Assembly (NCBI GenBank): GCA_020086605.1 | Contig: JACBWW010000045.1 | Coordinates: 2,018,513 to 2,082,512 of the forward strand | Reading direction: 5' to 3' | DNA: 64,000 nucleotides | Source: Lanius collurio | Taxonomy: Eukaryota > Chordata > Aves > Passeriformes > Laniidae | Shown here: piece by piece, positions 1 through 11,120 of the stretch | How the letters are laid out: each line of letters starts with the position of its first letter | Numbering within the stretch: the first letter of the stretch is position 1 | Notes under the pieces: model-generated | What the model saw: only the letters and a program-made list of their open reading frames with translations | Told to the model about the DNA's origin: nothing | Database searches by the model: none | Made by a program: the position numbers and the translations under genes

Positions 1-1864
1 TGAGTATGGATTTACTGGAGGCAGAGTGTGACTCGGCAGAGGGTCCTGGATAGGCAGACACAGCTCCCAAGCCAAACTCCAGGGACTGCCTCAGCCGGTG
101 GCATGATGCCACCCCAACCCCCACAGCAGGGCCATCCACAGGTATTCCTGTTGGATTCTTATCCCTTCCTAGGAAGCTTTTCCCTCTGTGGACAAGAACC
201 TTCGAGAATCCAAGCACTCTGTGTGAGTTCAGACTGAAATGGTGCCTGCATTCCCAGGGAAGACTCCCCACTCCTTAACTTACCCACCCAGGAATGGCTG
301 AGGACCATCCCACCCCCCAGGCTCTCCTGACTCGCACTCCCAGGGTGCCAGCTCAAGGCAACACTGAATTTGCCTTCAGAATTTTATATCCCAAAAGATG
401 CTTGAGGGATTTGGGCCTGCAGTTTAAATTCCTTGGCCTCCAGAATCAAAGCTTCCAAGCTGTTTGACACATGGGATGAAAGGGGAAGCTGGGAACACGA
501 AATAAAAGGCCCAGCACACCCCGGTTGCTCTCCTCAGCTGGGAAGCTTTGGACACGCCAGAGAACAGAGGAGCTGTCTTCTCCCTGCCCTCTGCTCCATG
601 ACCCGGATTCCTCCACCCCTCCAGCCTCCTCCTCTCCATAGGGAGCAGGTCCGGAGCGAGGAGCATTCCAAACACCCCGCTGGTGCCATGTTTATCCAGC
701 GTGTCCTCCTCACTGAGCTGCTCCAAACCAGCCCCAGAATAAAAAAAAAGAAAGGAGAAAACAAAGAGAAGGAAGAAATGAACAGCTCGGGCTTTTTGGC
801 CAGCAAACAGCATTTCTTGTTTGTTTTTCTAGCAAAAAAAAAAAAAAGGAATCCTGCCTGAGATTCCTGAGTTTTCAGAACTGAAGGTGTATCTTGAACT
901 AAAGACAAGGAACTGGATATTGGGTTTGCTCCCTTTTCCTACATTAAATAAGACCTGCAAGGCCTGACGTTTTTGGTGGGAATAATCCTTTCTTTATCAC
1001 TGCTCCGGGTCAGGAAAGGAGCAGGATCCATATGCTCGAGATCCAAAATCCAGGAGCAAACAACAGGAATGTTCACTTATCCCTCTTGGACCCTGAAGTT
1101 GTGCTGCAAGGCCTGAGCTTGGCTCCTCTTGGCTGTTGCCCTCTTTTGGAATCCCAGCCCCCAGAGGATGCTGGAAGTTGCTGCTCCCAGTGCTCCAAAG
1201 GCAGCAACAGGCACAGTGAGAGCCGTCTCCTCAGACACTTCAACAGACTGGGATAGCACATGGATTGCTGGAGCCCTTCTGGGTGTGAAACAGCCACGGC
1301 TTTCCAGGAAGCACAGGAAAACTGCTGCTGTGCCAACAAACCCATGGACAACATCCACGGCTCCCAGCGTTTGCCATTGTTAGGGACTCAGAAGGATTTT
1401 TCCCCAAAGAAAATCCCTCAGACCACCATTAGTTCCATTATCTGCCTCTTATGATTCCCTCATTTTAGGATCCAAAGCACTTCAGACACAAGAGATGGAG
1501 GTGCCACTTTTTGCTCTATCCATGGGAGTCTTGAGCTTCCGAGCAGCTCTCCAAGCCAAATTCCCACACCATGTTGCCAAAAATACTTTGGAGTGTGTCT
1601 CATTGATGTGAAACATTTCTCTGGATTGTTTCCTCCCAACATCTCAATTTTTTGTTGCCAAATGAGGAAGGAACAGAGTCCAGAGACCCTCATTTCCTCC
1701 CCGGGGTTGGAGAGAGGCCACTCTCCAGGAAGCACAGCCCGGGTTTATCCACGGAGCGAGAGGAGAACCATTCACACCCTAAGAACACTCACTATGGCCA
1801 GGACCAAGGGAGGCTTCTCTCGAAGTACCACGGGGTAAACACAAAGGAATGCCTGGAGCTATGG
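1..1864. other. Unique non-coding DNA with A-rich tracts
   Basis: I see no gene here. Two A-rich stretches stand out: a purine-rich run around 739-775 and a run of about 15 A at 833-847. I considered a retroposed transcript tail but found no gene-like sequence in front of either. The open frames on both strands are short and resemble no family I know. Confidence 0.6.
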
Positions 1865-2108
1865 TCAGGGCAGGTTTAGGCTGGATTTTAGGAAAAGGGT
1901 TCTTCTTCCAGTGGGTGGCTGGGTGCTGCCCAGGCTCCCCAGGGAATGGGGACACCCCAAGGCTGCCAGAGCTCCAGGATAGTTTTGACAACACTCTCAG
2001 GCATGTACAGGGTGGGATTGTTGGGGTGTGTGAGCAGGGCCAGGAGTGGGACTGATGATCCTGGTGGGCCCCTTGCAGCTCCTGAGATTCCATGGCTCTG
2101 TGACCCCA
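1865..2108 (+). mobile_element. CR1 LINE 3' fragment, older subfamily
   Basis: The order of words matches the CR1 3' end: TTTAGGCTGGATTTTAGGAA, then the GGCTCCCCAGGGAA motif (C-terminal ORF2 remnant), then GACAACACTCTCAGGCA. The 3' UTR follows with GGGCCAGGAGTGGGACTGAT and GATCCTGGTGGGCCCCTT, close to the CR1 tail in which GATGATCCTTGTGGGTCCC precedes the terminal ATTCTATG repeats. It is 5'-truncated, with many substitutions and no open ORF2. The tail wording differs from most CR1 copies in this window, so it belongs to a different subfamily. This rests on remembered CR1 consensus sequence. Confidence 0.82.
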
Positions 2109-3839
2109 TGAACCCTGCTGGTGTGGTTCCAGAGAGTGTCACAGTCCGAAGGCCAGCGCTGTGTGTCCTCTCCTCCCTCGCCTTTCCCACGCAGTGAACC
2201 GGAGAGTTGTCCCAGTGATTTACCCCGGGATCATCTGCTCCCTGCTTTGTTTCTCTCCCAATTCTCAGTCAGGCACAGCAAGGGTTAATTAATTGCGGGG
2301 TGTGGAAAGGCAGGACAGGAGGGAGTACCCTGCTCCTGTCACCCTGTGAGGCACAGGAATCCTGGGATGATCCCTGCTGGAAGTGCAGGTCAGGGCTGTG
2401 CTTTCCCTTGCAGATCCGGGGGTGTGAATCCGAGTGCCAAGATGGATTATGTTGTTAAGCAAAGGGCTGGGAGTGCCAGACGGAGGCAGCCAAGAAGTGG
2501 GAAGATGTTAGGGAAGCTTCTCCCAGCTGTCCCCAGTCCCTCATTCCAGTCCCTCACCACACCCTGCCCCCATCTGATCCTCAGCATCCACAAAGTTCTG
2601 TTCACCTTTCCCTGGGCCAGGGCAGCCCTTTCCCATTTTCTGGCTTTGCTGTGTCCCTGGAATGTATTTCTGTGTCTCCTGCCATCCTGCAGCCCCTTCC
2701 CAGTCTGCCTACTGGATATTTTGATGGCACAGTGTGAGAGACCTGCAGAAAACAAAGCTCCTGTCCAACGTCACCCGTTTTTCCACCCAATTTCACACAG
2801 GATTTGTCCCACTGCCTGTGTGTTAAAGTACCCTTTTTCAGAGAATTTTTGGGTCTATTGATTCCAGAGGCAGGATACAAACCAGTGGGATGAACAGCTC
2901 CATCCCTAGAGGCTCCATTTGGATTCGCTTTGCCTTGGCAGAGGAAGGCCAACCTCATCTGCCCCCTATTACCCACACCAAAACCATGTGTGAGCTTTTC
3001 TTCACTCTATAGGAGCCAAACAGCTTGGAAAGGGATTCAGAGTTTTATTCATTCAAAATATTCCCCCTTCATAATTATCCATGGAATTGCACCACACCAG
3101 GCCTTAAAATGATGTTTAGTTTCTGTTCCAGCAGACCTGCAACACATCCTTGAAATGCAAATCCCTGCTCCTGGACTGAAGTTTGGCTGTCCAGTGCCTC
3201 CCTTCATCCCCTTGGATCTGCAGTTTTCTTGCTGCTGCTGAATCCACCACAATTTCCTGTGAGGGAACGGCCGCTTCCCCTTTCTCCTCACCAGTGTTTG
3301 GGGCTGGGAACAAACCTCCCATTTATTGCAATCCCAGTATCCTGGGATATGAGGGGAATGTGAATGTCTGAGCAAGTTCAGAGCTCTCTCCTGCAGTATC
3401 CCAGCATCAGAGGCATTCCCAGGACCACTGAGCAAAGACAGGAGCAGCAGCAGCACTGCTGCTCCTTCTCCACTTGGGAAGGCAGCTCCAAAACACTGTA
3501 ATTCATCCAGGCTCAGCATTCCTCTGGAAATGGGGCAGCTTGGTTGGCACACACTGGGCAGCAGCCACCTCCCAGGTTCAGGTGTCACTCCAGCCTCCGG
3601 AATATGCCAAGGAATGGGCTGCATCTGACTTATAAAGTCCTGCACTTCCTTGGACATTTGACCATGCTCAGCATCCTCCCTTCCCACGAGAACATTGAGG
3701 TCCTGAGGGAGGACCCCAAATCATCCTCTTGGGCAGTAAGAGCTGGCAATGGGTGGCAATGGTTGGGTTGCTGGAGTTAAAAAAATGCATTTGTTCTCCC
3801 TCCCAGCCCAGGATTGTCAGGGAAAGCAGGAAAGTCCAG
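2109..3839. other. Unique non-coding DNA
   Basis: No gene, repeat or RNA is recognised. A reverse-strand frame of 212 codons (3049-3687) is open but has no recognisable domain and no conserved-looking segment, so I treat it as chance. Confidence 0.6.
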
Positions 3840-4080
3840 AAAATCAGCTGAGAAAAACGCATTAACAGCGAGATTCGCCAAATAAGTGAGAGCATCCAGT
3901 GGCCTGGAAAATGAGCCGGCGAGTGATGGAGGAGCCCTTTCCCAGTTCTGCACACTCAAGGAAACATTTAATACATCTGGAAGGAAAAATCTTCCTTGGC
4001 TCCTGCTGCCGCTGTAAATATTTGTGTTCACAAGTGTTGGCAAATATTTGAGCCATCGATGTTGTTTAACCAAGAGCTTT
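3840..4080. promoter_or_regulatory. Candidate conserved non-coding island
   Basis: This AT-richer block within GC-rich DNA carries CGCATTAACAGCGAG, GGAAACATTTAATAC and two copies of the AAATATTTG word (around 4016 and 4044, the second as GGCAAATATTTGAGCC). Compact, non-repetitive composition of this kind is typical of ancient non-coding elements in bird genomes. Conservation cannot be seen from one sequence, so the call is inference only. Confidence 0.2.
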
Positions 4081-4680
4081 GTCTCACAGAGTCCCTCTCC
4101 CTGCTCAGGCTCCCTTGGAATCACATCAGCGAGTGGAATCCTCCTGGTGTTTATGAAGGGTGGGATCAGATCCTTTCCCTTTGTGAATTAAAGACCAGGC
4201 AGGAGCTTATGGAGGTGACCAACAAAGGGCGTCAGAAGCGCTGGCGAAGGTCGTGCCCCACATCCGATTGCTCTTGGCACAGATTCCTTTGGGAGATGGG
4301 GCACTGAGCCTGAATTTGCAGGCACAGAGTCATGCTGAAGGATTTTCTTGCCTCTACAGTAATTGCTGAGCTTTTATCTGCCACATTACATGGAAAGGGA
4401 CAGAGGAAAGACAATTTGCCTCCTGCCATGGCCGTGGTTGTTCAGGTCAGATAGAGGAGGACTTGGTGCCCCTCTGTAAAAAACTCCTGGACAGGAGTTT
4501 GATGCCTCGACAGCTTCTGAGGGAAGGGAAACAAAGTGCAAGGACAGCAGGAATTGGTAGCCTGGGAATGGAGAGGGAAAAGGCCTTGGCCTCTGCAGCA
4601 GGACTGTGACCACAACTTGGATATTCCCAGCTCTGGGCATGGAATTGGATGTCCAGTGTTTGGTTTTTATCTTCCTTCAA
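4081..4680. other. Unique non-coding DNA
   Basis: I see nothing recognisable apart from short chance open frames. Confidence 0.6.
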
Positions 4681-4842
4681 GGACAAGCTGTGGACTCCCA
4701 ATTCCTGGAAGTGTCCAAGGCCAGGCTGCACAGGGCTTGGAGCACCCTGGGATAGTGGAAGGTGTCCCTGCCATGGCAGGGGGTGGAACTGGGTGGGATT
4801 TAAGGTCTCTTCCAACCCAAACCCTTCTGGGAATCCCTGATT
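4681..4842 (+). mobile_element. CR1 LINE 3' fragment
   Basis: Diagnostic words in order are GACAAGCTGTGGACTCCC, CCTGGAAGTGTCCAAGGCCA, GGGATAGTGGAAGGTGTCCC, CATGGCAGGGGGTGG, and the tail TTTAAGGTCTCTTCCAACCC. Only the last part of the ORF2 remnant and the 3' UTR remain. The terminal microsatellite-like tail (normally ATTCTATG repeats) has decayed to CCCTTCTGGGAATCCCTGA. Confidence 0.9.
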
Positions 4843-7461
4843 GTGCCCCATAAATGCTCCTTGCTAACCCATGCACAGACCTTGCTAACGTTGCCCTGAA
4901 GCTGATGGAGAGAATTCCCAGCTGTAATCCCAGCTCAGCAGTGGATGGAAACATCTAAATCCATGACAGCTGTTTCTACAATGACTTTGTGACTTGGCTC
5001 TAGGACCTGTCCCCCCTGTGCCCACTGTCAGTGACGGCATCACTGAGAAATTGTCTCGCTGAGAAACAATTAGCAAGAAAGACCTAAAAATTGCCAGAGC
5101 AGTTTCTTGAGGAGCTTGAGGGGTGCCTTCAAATGCCTTCAAAGCTTTCTGGCCAACTCTGAGCCGGTCAAAGCCTTTTGTGCTTGAGCCTGGGTCTAGA
5201 GAACACACTAAAGATGTAGAACTGGAAAAAGAATTCCAAACATATCCTGACAGAGCAAACAAAAATTGCCATTTCAGAAAGATGAGAGCCAGCATGGCAG
5301 GATCCCAGAGGAGGAAGTGTGGAGTGAACAGCCCTGAAACCCCCTCAGCCTCACCCACCCTGGTGAGGACCACAGCGAGGATGACTTTAAAGGACGAGGA
5401 CCACACCTGCATTTTTCAGGAGCAAACATAGAGACTGAGACAGGAGAGCACTCCAAGTTCTTCCAGCTGTTTATTCAGGGGAAGATGTTCCAGCGACTGG
5501 CACAAAGCCCTCACCTGCACTTCCGGGTGCTCACCTGAACCAGGGCTGTGCCAGGTAAGGCAGCAGGGCCAGCACAGGAGCTGCTGTCCCCTGCCCTGGC
5601 TGGCAGCTCCCTCTCAGTTGCTGCATTAACCTCTGAATAAACAAACCTCTGCAAAGGCCTTTCCTAACCCAGCCAAGTCCAAACACAGCCCGCATTCCTC
5701 TGATTGTGAACCCCGAGTGCAGGACACGCTCCTGGGAATGAGCTCGCTGTGTTTTCCCTTTGATTCCAACCTCTTGGGAAGATTAAACAGTGTCATCAGC
5801 AGGTTAACACGGAGTGACCTCAGCGGCTCCAAACATTATTGCCTTGCAAATAACACTGACATTTCCATATTCCTGCCTTGCCCAAGGGTACAGCAGCCAC
5901 GTTCCAGGTGCTGCACCGGGAGCATGCTGGAAGGAAGGAGTGCAGTGAAGGGAAAGGGCTGGGATTCAGCACTCAGGGCTGGGAGAAGGAGGGAGGCTCC
6001 CTGAGGATGCAGCCCCAGCCCTCTGACCAGCCCAGACAGCAGCTGTCAGTCAGAAGGGAGCTAAAATCCATCCTCCCTGTGCCAAGCTCCAGGGAACTGA
6101 TGTCTCCATGGCCTCCTGCCCGGGCTCCTGTGAGAGGACAGCAGGATCCCAGCTGGTTTCTCGGGCCAGGTCTGGAGGACGAGCCTCTCACCAGAGAGTT
6201 TTGCGTCCCAACTCACAGCTGAGTGGCCTGAAAGGGACGTGTGTGCCTGGCTGGGACGTGATGTCACCAGTGCCTGGTGGCAATGGAGAGACTTCCCAGT
6301 GGATCATTGGCACTTCCCTGGGCTCAGGAGGAGAGAGAAGCACAGAGGTGTGGTGGAGGGATGGAGAGGGGAAGGACAGGGCTGAGGAGCAGCGGAGGAG
6401 GCTCAGGGCAGCAGCACAGGGACAGTCAGTGCCTGTGCTACACCTCCTCCAGGTCCTCCTACCAGCAGCACCAGCCCCTTCAGGCTGAGGAAAACCACAC
6501 CAAGCTCCAAATCCTCACCCAGTTTTCCCTGTAGGTGGACAGATCCCTCCCCACAGCCCCCAGCCCCCTGTTTCCCAAAGCCTGACTGTCTCCTTGTGAA
6601 AATGAACTTTTCTCTCACAGATTTCTCTCTGGTTCTACAGTGAGCTCTTCCATGATCTAAACCCTTGTCCTCCCATGGACTGCTCTCCCTTGCTCCTCCC
6701 ATTCCAAGCCCAGAGGCCTGGCTGGATTCTGGCAGAGTTCCTGCATTCCGGGGAGCCCTGTGGGCCACCAGTGCCTGGGCTGGGCAGGACAAAGCTGCAG
6801 GACCCCCTTTGTTGGTGCCAAACCCAGCCCAGGGCAGGGGCTGTGGCAGAGCTCCCTGCTGCTCATCCTGAGGCACTGGCAGGGATAAGTGTTTCCAGCT
6901 CCCAATTCCCTTTCCTGGTCAGAACACCAGGACTTGTTTTGTGCCCCCAGGGGAGTTTTATTGCCCTTTCTGGATGCTGTGAGATGGTGCAGCACCTCAC
7001 CGTGGTTCCAGTCATTCCCTGCCAAATCCCCTGGGCTATTCCTGCTCAGGAACACCCCGGACTGAGCTCTGCCACCTCTGTGTCACCTCACTCAGCCTTG
7101 AGGGGGGGGGCACAGCAGCACAGCCTCCCAGGGGCACAGACACCCCCCAGCCACACCCCTGTGTGTCTGGGACAGTCCCTTCTCCCCCTCCTGCCCCTCC
7201 TGAGATGGGGAAGGGGCTACGTTGGAGCTCCTGAGGGCAGAGAACTGAATTCCAACTCTTCCCTCAGCCCATAAATCCTGCAGTGCTCTGACTTTTCTAG
7301 GAATGATGCCTCAGGGAAGGTCTGTGTGGTCCAGAGAAAAAAAAAAAGGCAACTCAAACCATGTTTGAAACACCCAAATTCTGCTCATCAGCCTCCCCAG
7401 CATCCCACAGGGCCAGATCCTGGTGGCTTGAGGGCTCAGCTCTCTGGGATCTGGAATGGGA
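4843..7461. other. Unique non-coding DNA
   Basis: No gene or dispersed repeat is recognised. Minor simple tracts are a run of G at about 7094-7102 and a run of A at about 7338-7348. A short A-rich segment near 5208-5280 translates to a homeodomain-like ELEKEF word by chance (see rejected items). Confidence 0.6.
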
Positions 7462-7492
7462 ACTTCATATAAATCCTATAATGTGTGGATCA
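7462..7492 (+). repeat. 31-bp word shared with 10646-10676, copy 1
   Basis: These 31 bases begin ACTTCATATAAATCC and end TGTGGATCA. They match 10646-10676 at 28 of 31 positions with no gap. The three differences lie at two positions where the other copy has CpG, and they look like CpG decay (CG to TA, and CG to TG). The flanks on both sides are unrelated between the two places. Confidence 0.8.
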
Positions 7493-7683
7493 AGCAGCTG
7501 CTCCTTGCTTGGAGAGAAGGTTCATGGGTGTTCCTCGGGCCTGGCATCAACTGGGACACGTGTCCCCAAATCTGGTTGTGATCTCCCTGTGGTGGAGGAG
7601 GCCTGTGACAGTCACAGGCACTGCCAGGCTGGGAAGGGGCTCGTGGGAACACAGGAAGTGTCCTGGCTGCCTGGCATCCTGCA

Positions 7684-8042
7684 GAATCCCAGGATCATCA
7701 CAGTTGGAAGACACCCTCAGGATCATCAGGTCCACCCACCCACCCAGGCCCACAATCATCATCCCTAAACCCTGCCCCAAGGGCCACATCCAGACACGTC
7801 TTGATCACTTCCAGAGACAGTGACTCCACCAGCTCCCTGGGCAGCTTATCCCAAGTCCTGACCACTCTTCCAGTGAAAACAATTTTCCTAATATTCAACC
7901 TGAAGCTCCCCTGTGTGACTTGATTTTCCTTTCTGACTTGGGACACAGCAGAAGCAACCAACTCCTACCTTGCTGCAATCCTGTTCAGGTGCTTGTGGAG
8001 AGAACCGAGGTCCCCCCTGAAACTGTGAGGTCCCCCCTGAGC
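7684..8042 (-). mobile_element. CR1 LINE 3' fragment with ORF2 remnant
   Basis: On the reverse strand this reads as the CR1 3' end. At its start it includes the part describing pre-3' UTR sequence (matching GAGAGACCTCA-type text near 8010-8040), then the ORF2 C-terminal remnant, then the 3' UTR ending at 7684 in GATGATCCTGAGGGTGTCTT. A reverse frame at 7698-7961 keeps the CR1 C-terminal signature RVVRTWDKLPREL followed by SLSLEVIKTCLDVALG, matching the family pattern RVV.HWN.LPREVV...SLEVFK..LD.AL. It is 5'-truncated and non-functional. It is the longest single CR1 stretch in the window. Confidence 0.92.
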
Positions 8043-9539
8043 TCCAGCCCTGGCTGAGACCCCTGAGCCAGGTGAATTTCCCTTGTTGGAGGTGTGGGAT
8101 CACAGAGAAGAAGAGCAAGGGGCGAGGCACCTTCCCTTGAGCATCCCAAGCACGATGAGGTTTCTGCACAAGACAAAGGAGAGTTGGAGCTGTTTGGGCT
8201 GGGAGGAGGCTCTGCATGCAGGAAACTCCTCCCGTGGGAGATGAGGGAGACCTGGCCACCCACAGCCCCGGCTCGCCAGGAATCCAGGCTTCCATCTGGC
8301 CAGAGCTGTGCCAGAAGTGTCGCTCCCATCGCCAGCAGGTCACCACCCCCTTCCCTGCATCTCCCTCCTCCTCTGCTCACCCTGGAACCAGCTGACTTTT
8401 TTCACAACCAGGAAACAATCAAACAACCTCTTGAGCTGCTCCTCCTCCTGCCAGCACCGCCATCTCCCCGTGCAAAGGATGCTGTCAGTATTCCCAAAGC
8501 CTGATGCTGTTCCGTGCTGTTATTCCAGCCTCCCAGTGGGGAAAACCCTCCAGGCTGCAAATACCTGGGTTTCGTTAAGTAAATAATCACACGTGATAAA
8601 ATATCCACTGGCTGGTGGGAGGGAGGAGGGGGGAGCAGGAATGCGGGCGTGGGGATGCAGCCTCCGGATGGATGCGGTGCTGGCAGTCCCAGTATGCTCC
8701 AGTAGGGAACTGGGAGTGCCGGCACCACTGGAGGGGAATTATTGAAAAGCTTTTAGGGGGGGTCTGTGGGGGAAGTGTTCCATTCACCTGTTTGAAAGAG
8801 CTTCAGAAAGAGCAGAGCTGGGAAATGCACCCAGCACAACTCACACGGCCTCCTTGGGAAAGGCTTGGGAACTGCCCAGCAGGCTCCCAGGGGAGTGAGG
8901 AAGGGGAAGGTGGGTGACCCCAGTGGAGGGAGAGCTGTTCCTAAAGCTCAGGGGGACTTTCTGTGCCCCTCTGGGTGCTGGGACCTTCAGAAATGCTGTG
9001 AAGGGAGCACAGCTCTTATGGGACTCCACTTTGCCACTTTTCCAGGGCCACCAAGGAAATTTCTGCTGGAGCCAGGCCATGATCCCGAGTGTCCTGGCTT
9101 GCTGCCTGCTCCAACCACAGGCTCGTGGTGCTGCTGCTCCCTGTGAAGAGCTCTCCAGCTTTTTATGGCTCACCTGTTTGGGAGACTTCACACGTTCAGA
9201 ACTGAGGCTTAAAAACCTGTGGAGAGAAGAGAGGAAGGGAAAAGGGTAAAGAGGAGTTCAGCCAGGAGTGAAACACTTGGGAGGTGTTGGAGCCTTGGGC
9301 TGGGCCTCATCAAGGTTATCCAGGTCCATCCCAGACTATGGAAAGGCAGCTGTGGGGTTTGCCCTTGCCAGGATCACAGGGAGGGAGGTGTGGGGTAACC
9401 TGGGGGACTCTTGGGAAGGCCAGGAGGAGTGGAGTGGGATCAGGAAAGGCTCGTGCCAGGCACAGGTGGGCCTGATGAACAGCTTAGAGCTGCACCTTGG
9501 ATTGTGAGCTGGAGGTGGAAGCAGGGCTGAGAGGCTCCT
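8043..9539. other. Unique non-coding DNA
   Basis: No gene or repeat is recognised. GC-rich and AT-rich patches alternate without tandem structure. Confidence 0.6.
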
Positions 9540-9800
9540 GGAGTCATTTCTCAGTCATTTATTCATCTGTAATTGCCTGTCTGCCTGTCTCGGAGCTAAT
9601 GACTGGCTGGGAAGATTTGCAGTTGGGTTTGCAGGAGGTAATTACATCCCAATCTCGCTGGATGACTGTGCTTCCAATGAAGATAAACTCGTTGGAGTGG
9701 GGCTGCACATGGCAGGGATCAGTTGTATTCCAGAGCCCAGGCATGGCAGGGCAGATAAGGAATGTTTGCGCTGCTGCTCCTTTATCTGCTGACCTATTAA
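9540..9800. promoter_or_regulatory. Candidate enhancer-like island with GATA and TAAT words
   Basis: The block holds several transcription-factor-like words: CTGTAATTGCC and GAGCTAATGACTGG in the first half, GGTAATTACATCCC at about 9638, AAGATAAAC at about 9680, AGATAA at 9753-9758 and its reverse TTATCT at 9782-9787. The last two are consensus GATA-factor sites on opposite strands about 29 bp apart. No repeat explains the block. The regulatory role is inference. Confidence 0.25.
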
Positions 9801-10220
9801 AAGCTTTTCTGTCTGAAGGGAGTGAGGAGCCACCAAGGGGGCTAATCCCACAGCTCCTCACTCCTGATGGATGCGATTCCGACCTACTGGTGAGACTTGA
9901 TCGCTGGCTGAGGGCACTGTGGGTGCTCCTGCTCCCTTTTCAGGTGGGGCTAGGTTGGGTTTTGAGCTGCCCCGAGCTGAGCTCCAGGTCAGACTCCAGC
10001 AAGAGGGAAAAATCCAGCTGATCCAGCCCTCTCTTGGGGGGCCAGGGAAGGGGCTGCAGCAGCCCCATGAGCAGGTACAGGCTGATGTTTGGATAAACCC
10101 TCTTTCCTGCTCAGGAGGCCTTTGCTTATTCCAGCACTGCACAGAACACACAAGTTTCTCTCTGTCCCCTGGGTAAAGCATCACTGGACTTTACATCATT
10201 TGTCACCCACTTTGTCACCC
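9801..10220. other. Unique non-coding DNA
   Basis: Nothing is recognised between the candidate island and the tandem duplication that follows. Confidence 0.6.
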
Positions 10221-10588
10221 GAGGACACTGCTGGAACATTGGATGGTCTCGTGCAGTCCCAGCCCTGCTGCGGGTGCTGGCAGTGCCTCAGGAGCACTGG
10301 CTGTGCCATGGGGGCATCCCAGGGGACACAGGAGGCACCTTTGCTCTCCTCAAACCTCTCCTGGTGTGTGACTTTACACCCTGGCCCAGCTCTGAGCACG
10401 AGCCAAAGCTCTGAGGACACTTCTGGAATATTGCATGGCCTTGTGAAGTCCCAGCCCTGCTGCAGGTCCTGGCTGTGCCGTGGGGACATCCCAGAGGACA
10501 GGAGGAGGCACCTTTGCTCTCCTCAAGCCTCTCCTGGTGTGTGACTTTAAAGCCCCAGCCCCGCTCGGAGCACGAGCCAAAGCTCTGA
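10221..10588 (+). repeat. 192-bp tandem duplication, two copies
   Basis: Copy 1 (10221-10412) begins GAGGACACTGCTGGAACATT. Copy 2 (10413-10588) begins GAGGACACTTCTGGAATATT. Both run through GTCCCAGCCCTGCTGC, CACCTTTGCTCTCCTCAA, CTCTCCTGGTGTGTGACTTT and GAGCACGAGCCAAAGCTCTG in the same order. Copy 2 is about 16 bp shorter because part of the GTGCCTCAGGAGCACTGGCT segment is missing. The copies are clearly diverged, so the event is not recent. No coding frame is shared. Confidence 0.9.
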
Positions 10589-10645
10589 GCTCATCCCTGT
10601 CCCAGGGAGCTGCTAAACCCCCTCAAATCTTTCTTGTTCAGCAGC

Positions 10646-10676
10646 ACTTCATATAAATCCCGTAATGTGCGGATCA
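10646..10676 (+). repeat. 31-bp word shared with 7462-7492, copy 2
   Basis: This copy keeps two CpG sites (CCCGTAATG and TGTGCGGATCA) where the copy at 7462 has TA and TG, so it is probably closer to the ancestral form. It lies just upstream of a G-rich run. It may be a remnant of an ancient dispersed element or a repeated regulatory word; the flanks do not decide. Confidence 0.8.
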
Positions 10677-10696
10677 CTCCGGCTGCCAGCGGCTCT

Positions 10697-10724
10697 GGGG
10701 CCGGGGGGGGATGCTGGGGGGGGG
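10697..10724 (+). other. G-quadruplex-prone run
   Basis: Runs of 4, 8 and 9 G separated by CC and ATGCT lie within 28 bases. Because the two long runs can each supply two tracts, the segment meets the usual four-tract pattern for an intramolecular G-quadruplex. Long G runs are also sequencing-error-prone, so the exact lengths may be wrong. Confidence 0.55.
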
Positions 10725-11090
10725 ATTATTGCAGTCCCTGCTCCACTCCCAGGGGATCCCGGGAAACCACGGGCTGCCAGCAAATGTCTGCAGGATGGAG
10801 GCACGCTGGCACCCCCGGGAATCAGCTGGCAAATGGGATGCACTGGGTGTGGATTAACAACCCATTAGGGCAGGGGCTCGGCGCTGCCTTACCCAAATCC
10901 CCCCCGGAATGCCGGGATTCCTGCCTTCCATCCCGAGGCTCCACACAGGGATCTGCATCGCCTTCAGCCCACAGAACAGCAGGGAGGGCTCAAGGGCACT
11001 TCCCAAAGGGAGAGCAGCGATTTCCTGGGATGAACCCAACGAGTCTGCTCCGTGCTACAGTTGTTGGATGTGGATGTGGTCGAAGGAGCA

Positions 11091-11120
11091 CTCGGGAATG
11101 CTCGGGAATGCTCGGGAATG
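11091..11120 (+). repeat. 10-bp tandem repeat, three copies
   Basis: CTCGGGAATG is repeated three times without a mismatch. The short array lies in unique DNA. Confidence 0.9.

Noticed and set aside
739..847. Poly-A tail of a processed pseudogene.
   Set aside because: No gene-like sequence or target-site duplication is seen near the A-rich runs.
3049..3687. Reverse-strand frame of 212 codons.
   Set aside because: No domain, no start context and no splice support; length is compatible with chance in GC-rich DNA.
5123..5431. Frame with a homeodomain-like ELEKEF word and a basic stretch.
   Set aside because: The rest of a homeodomain is missing, in particular the third-helix WFQNRR motif, and the surrounding residues do not fit. 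The match is a few residues from an A-rich stretch.
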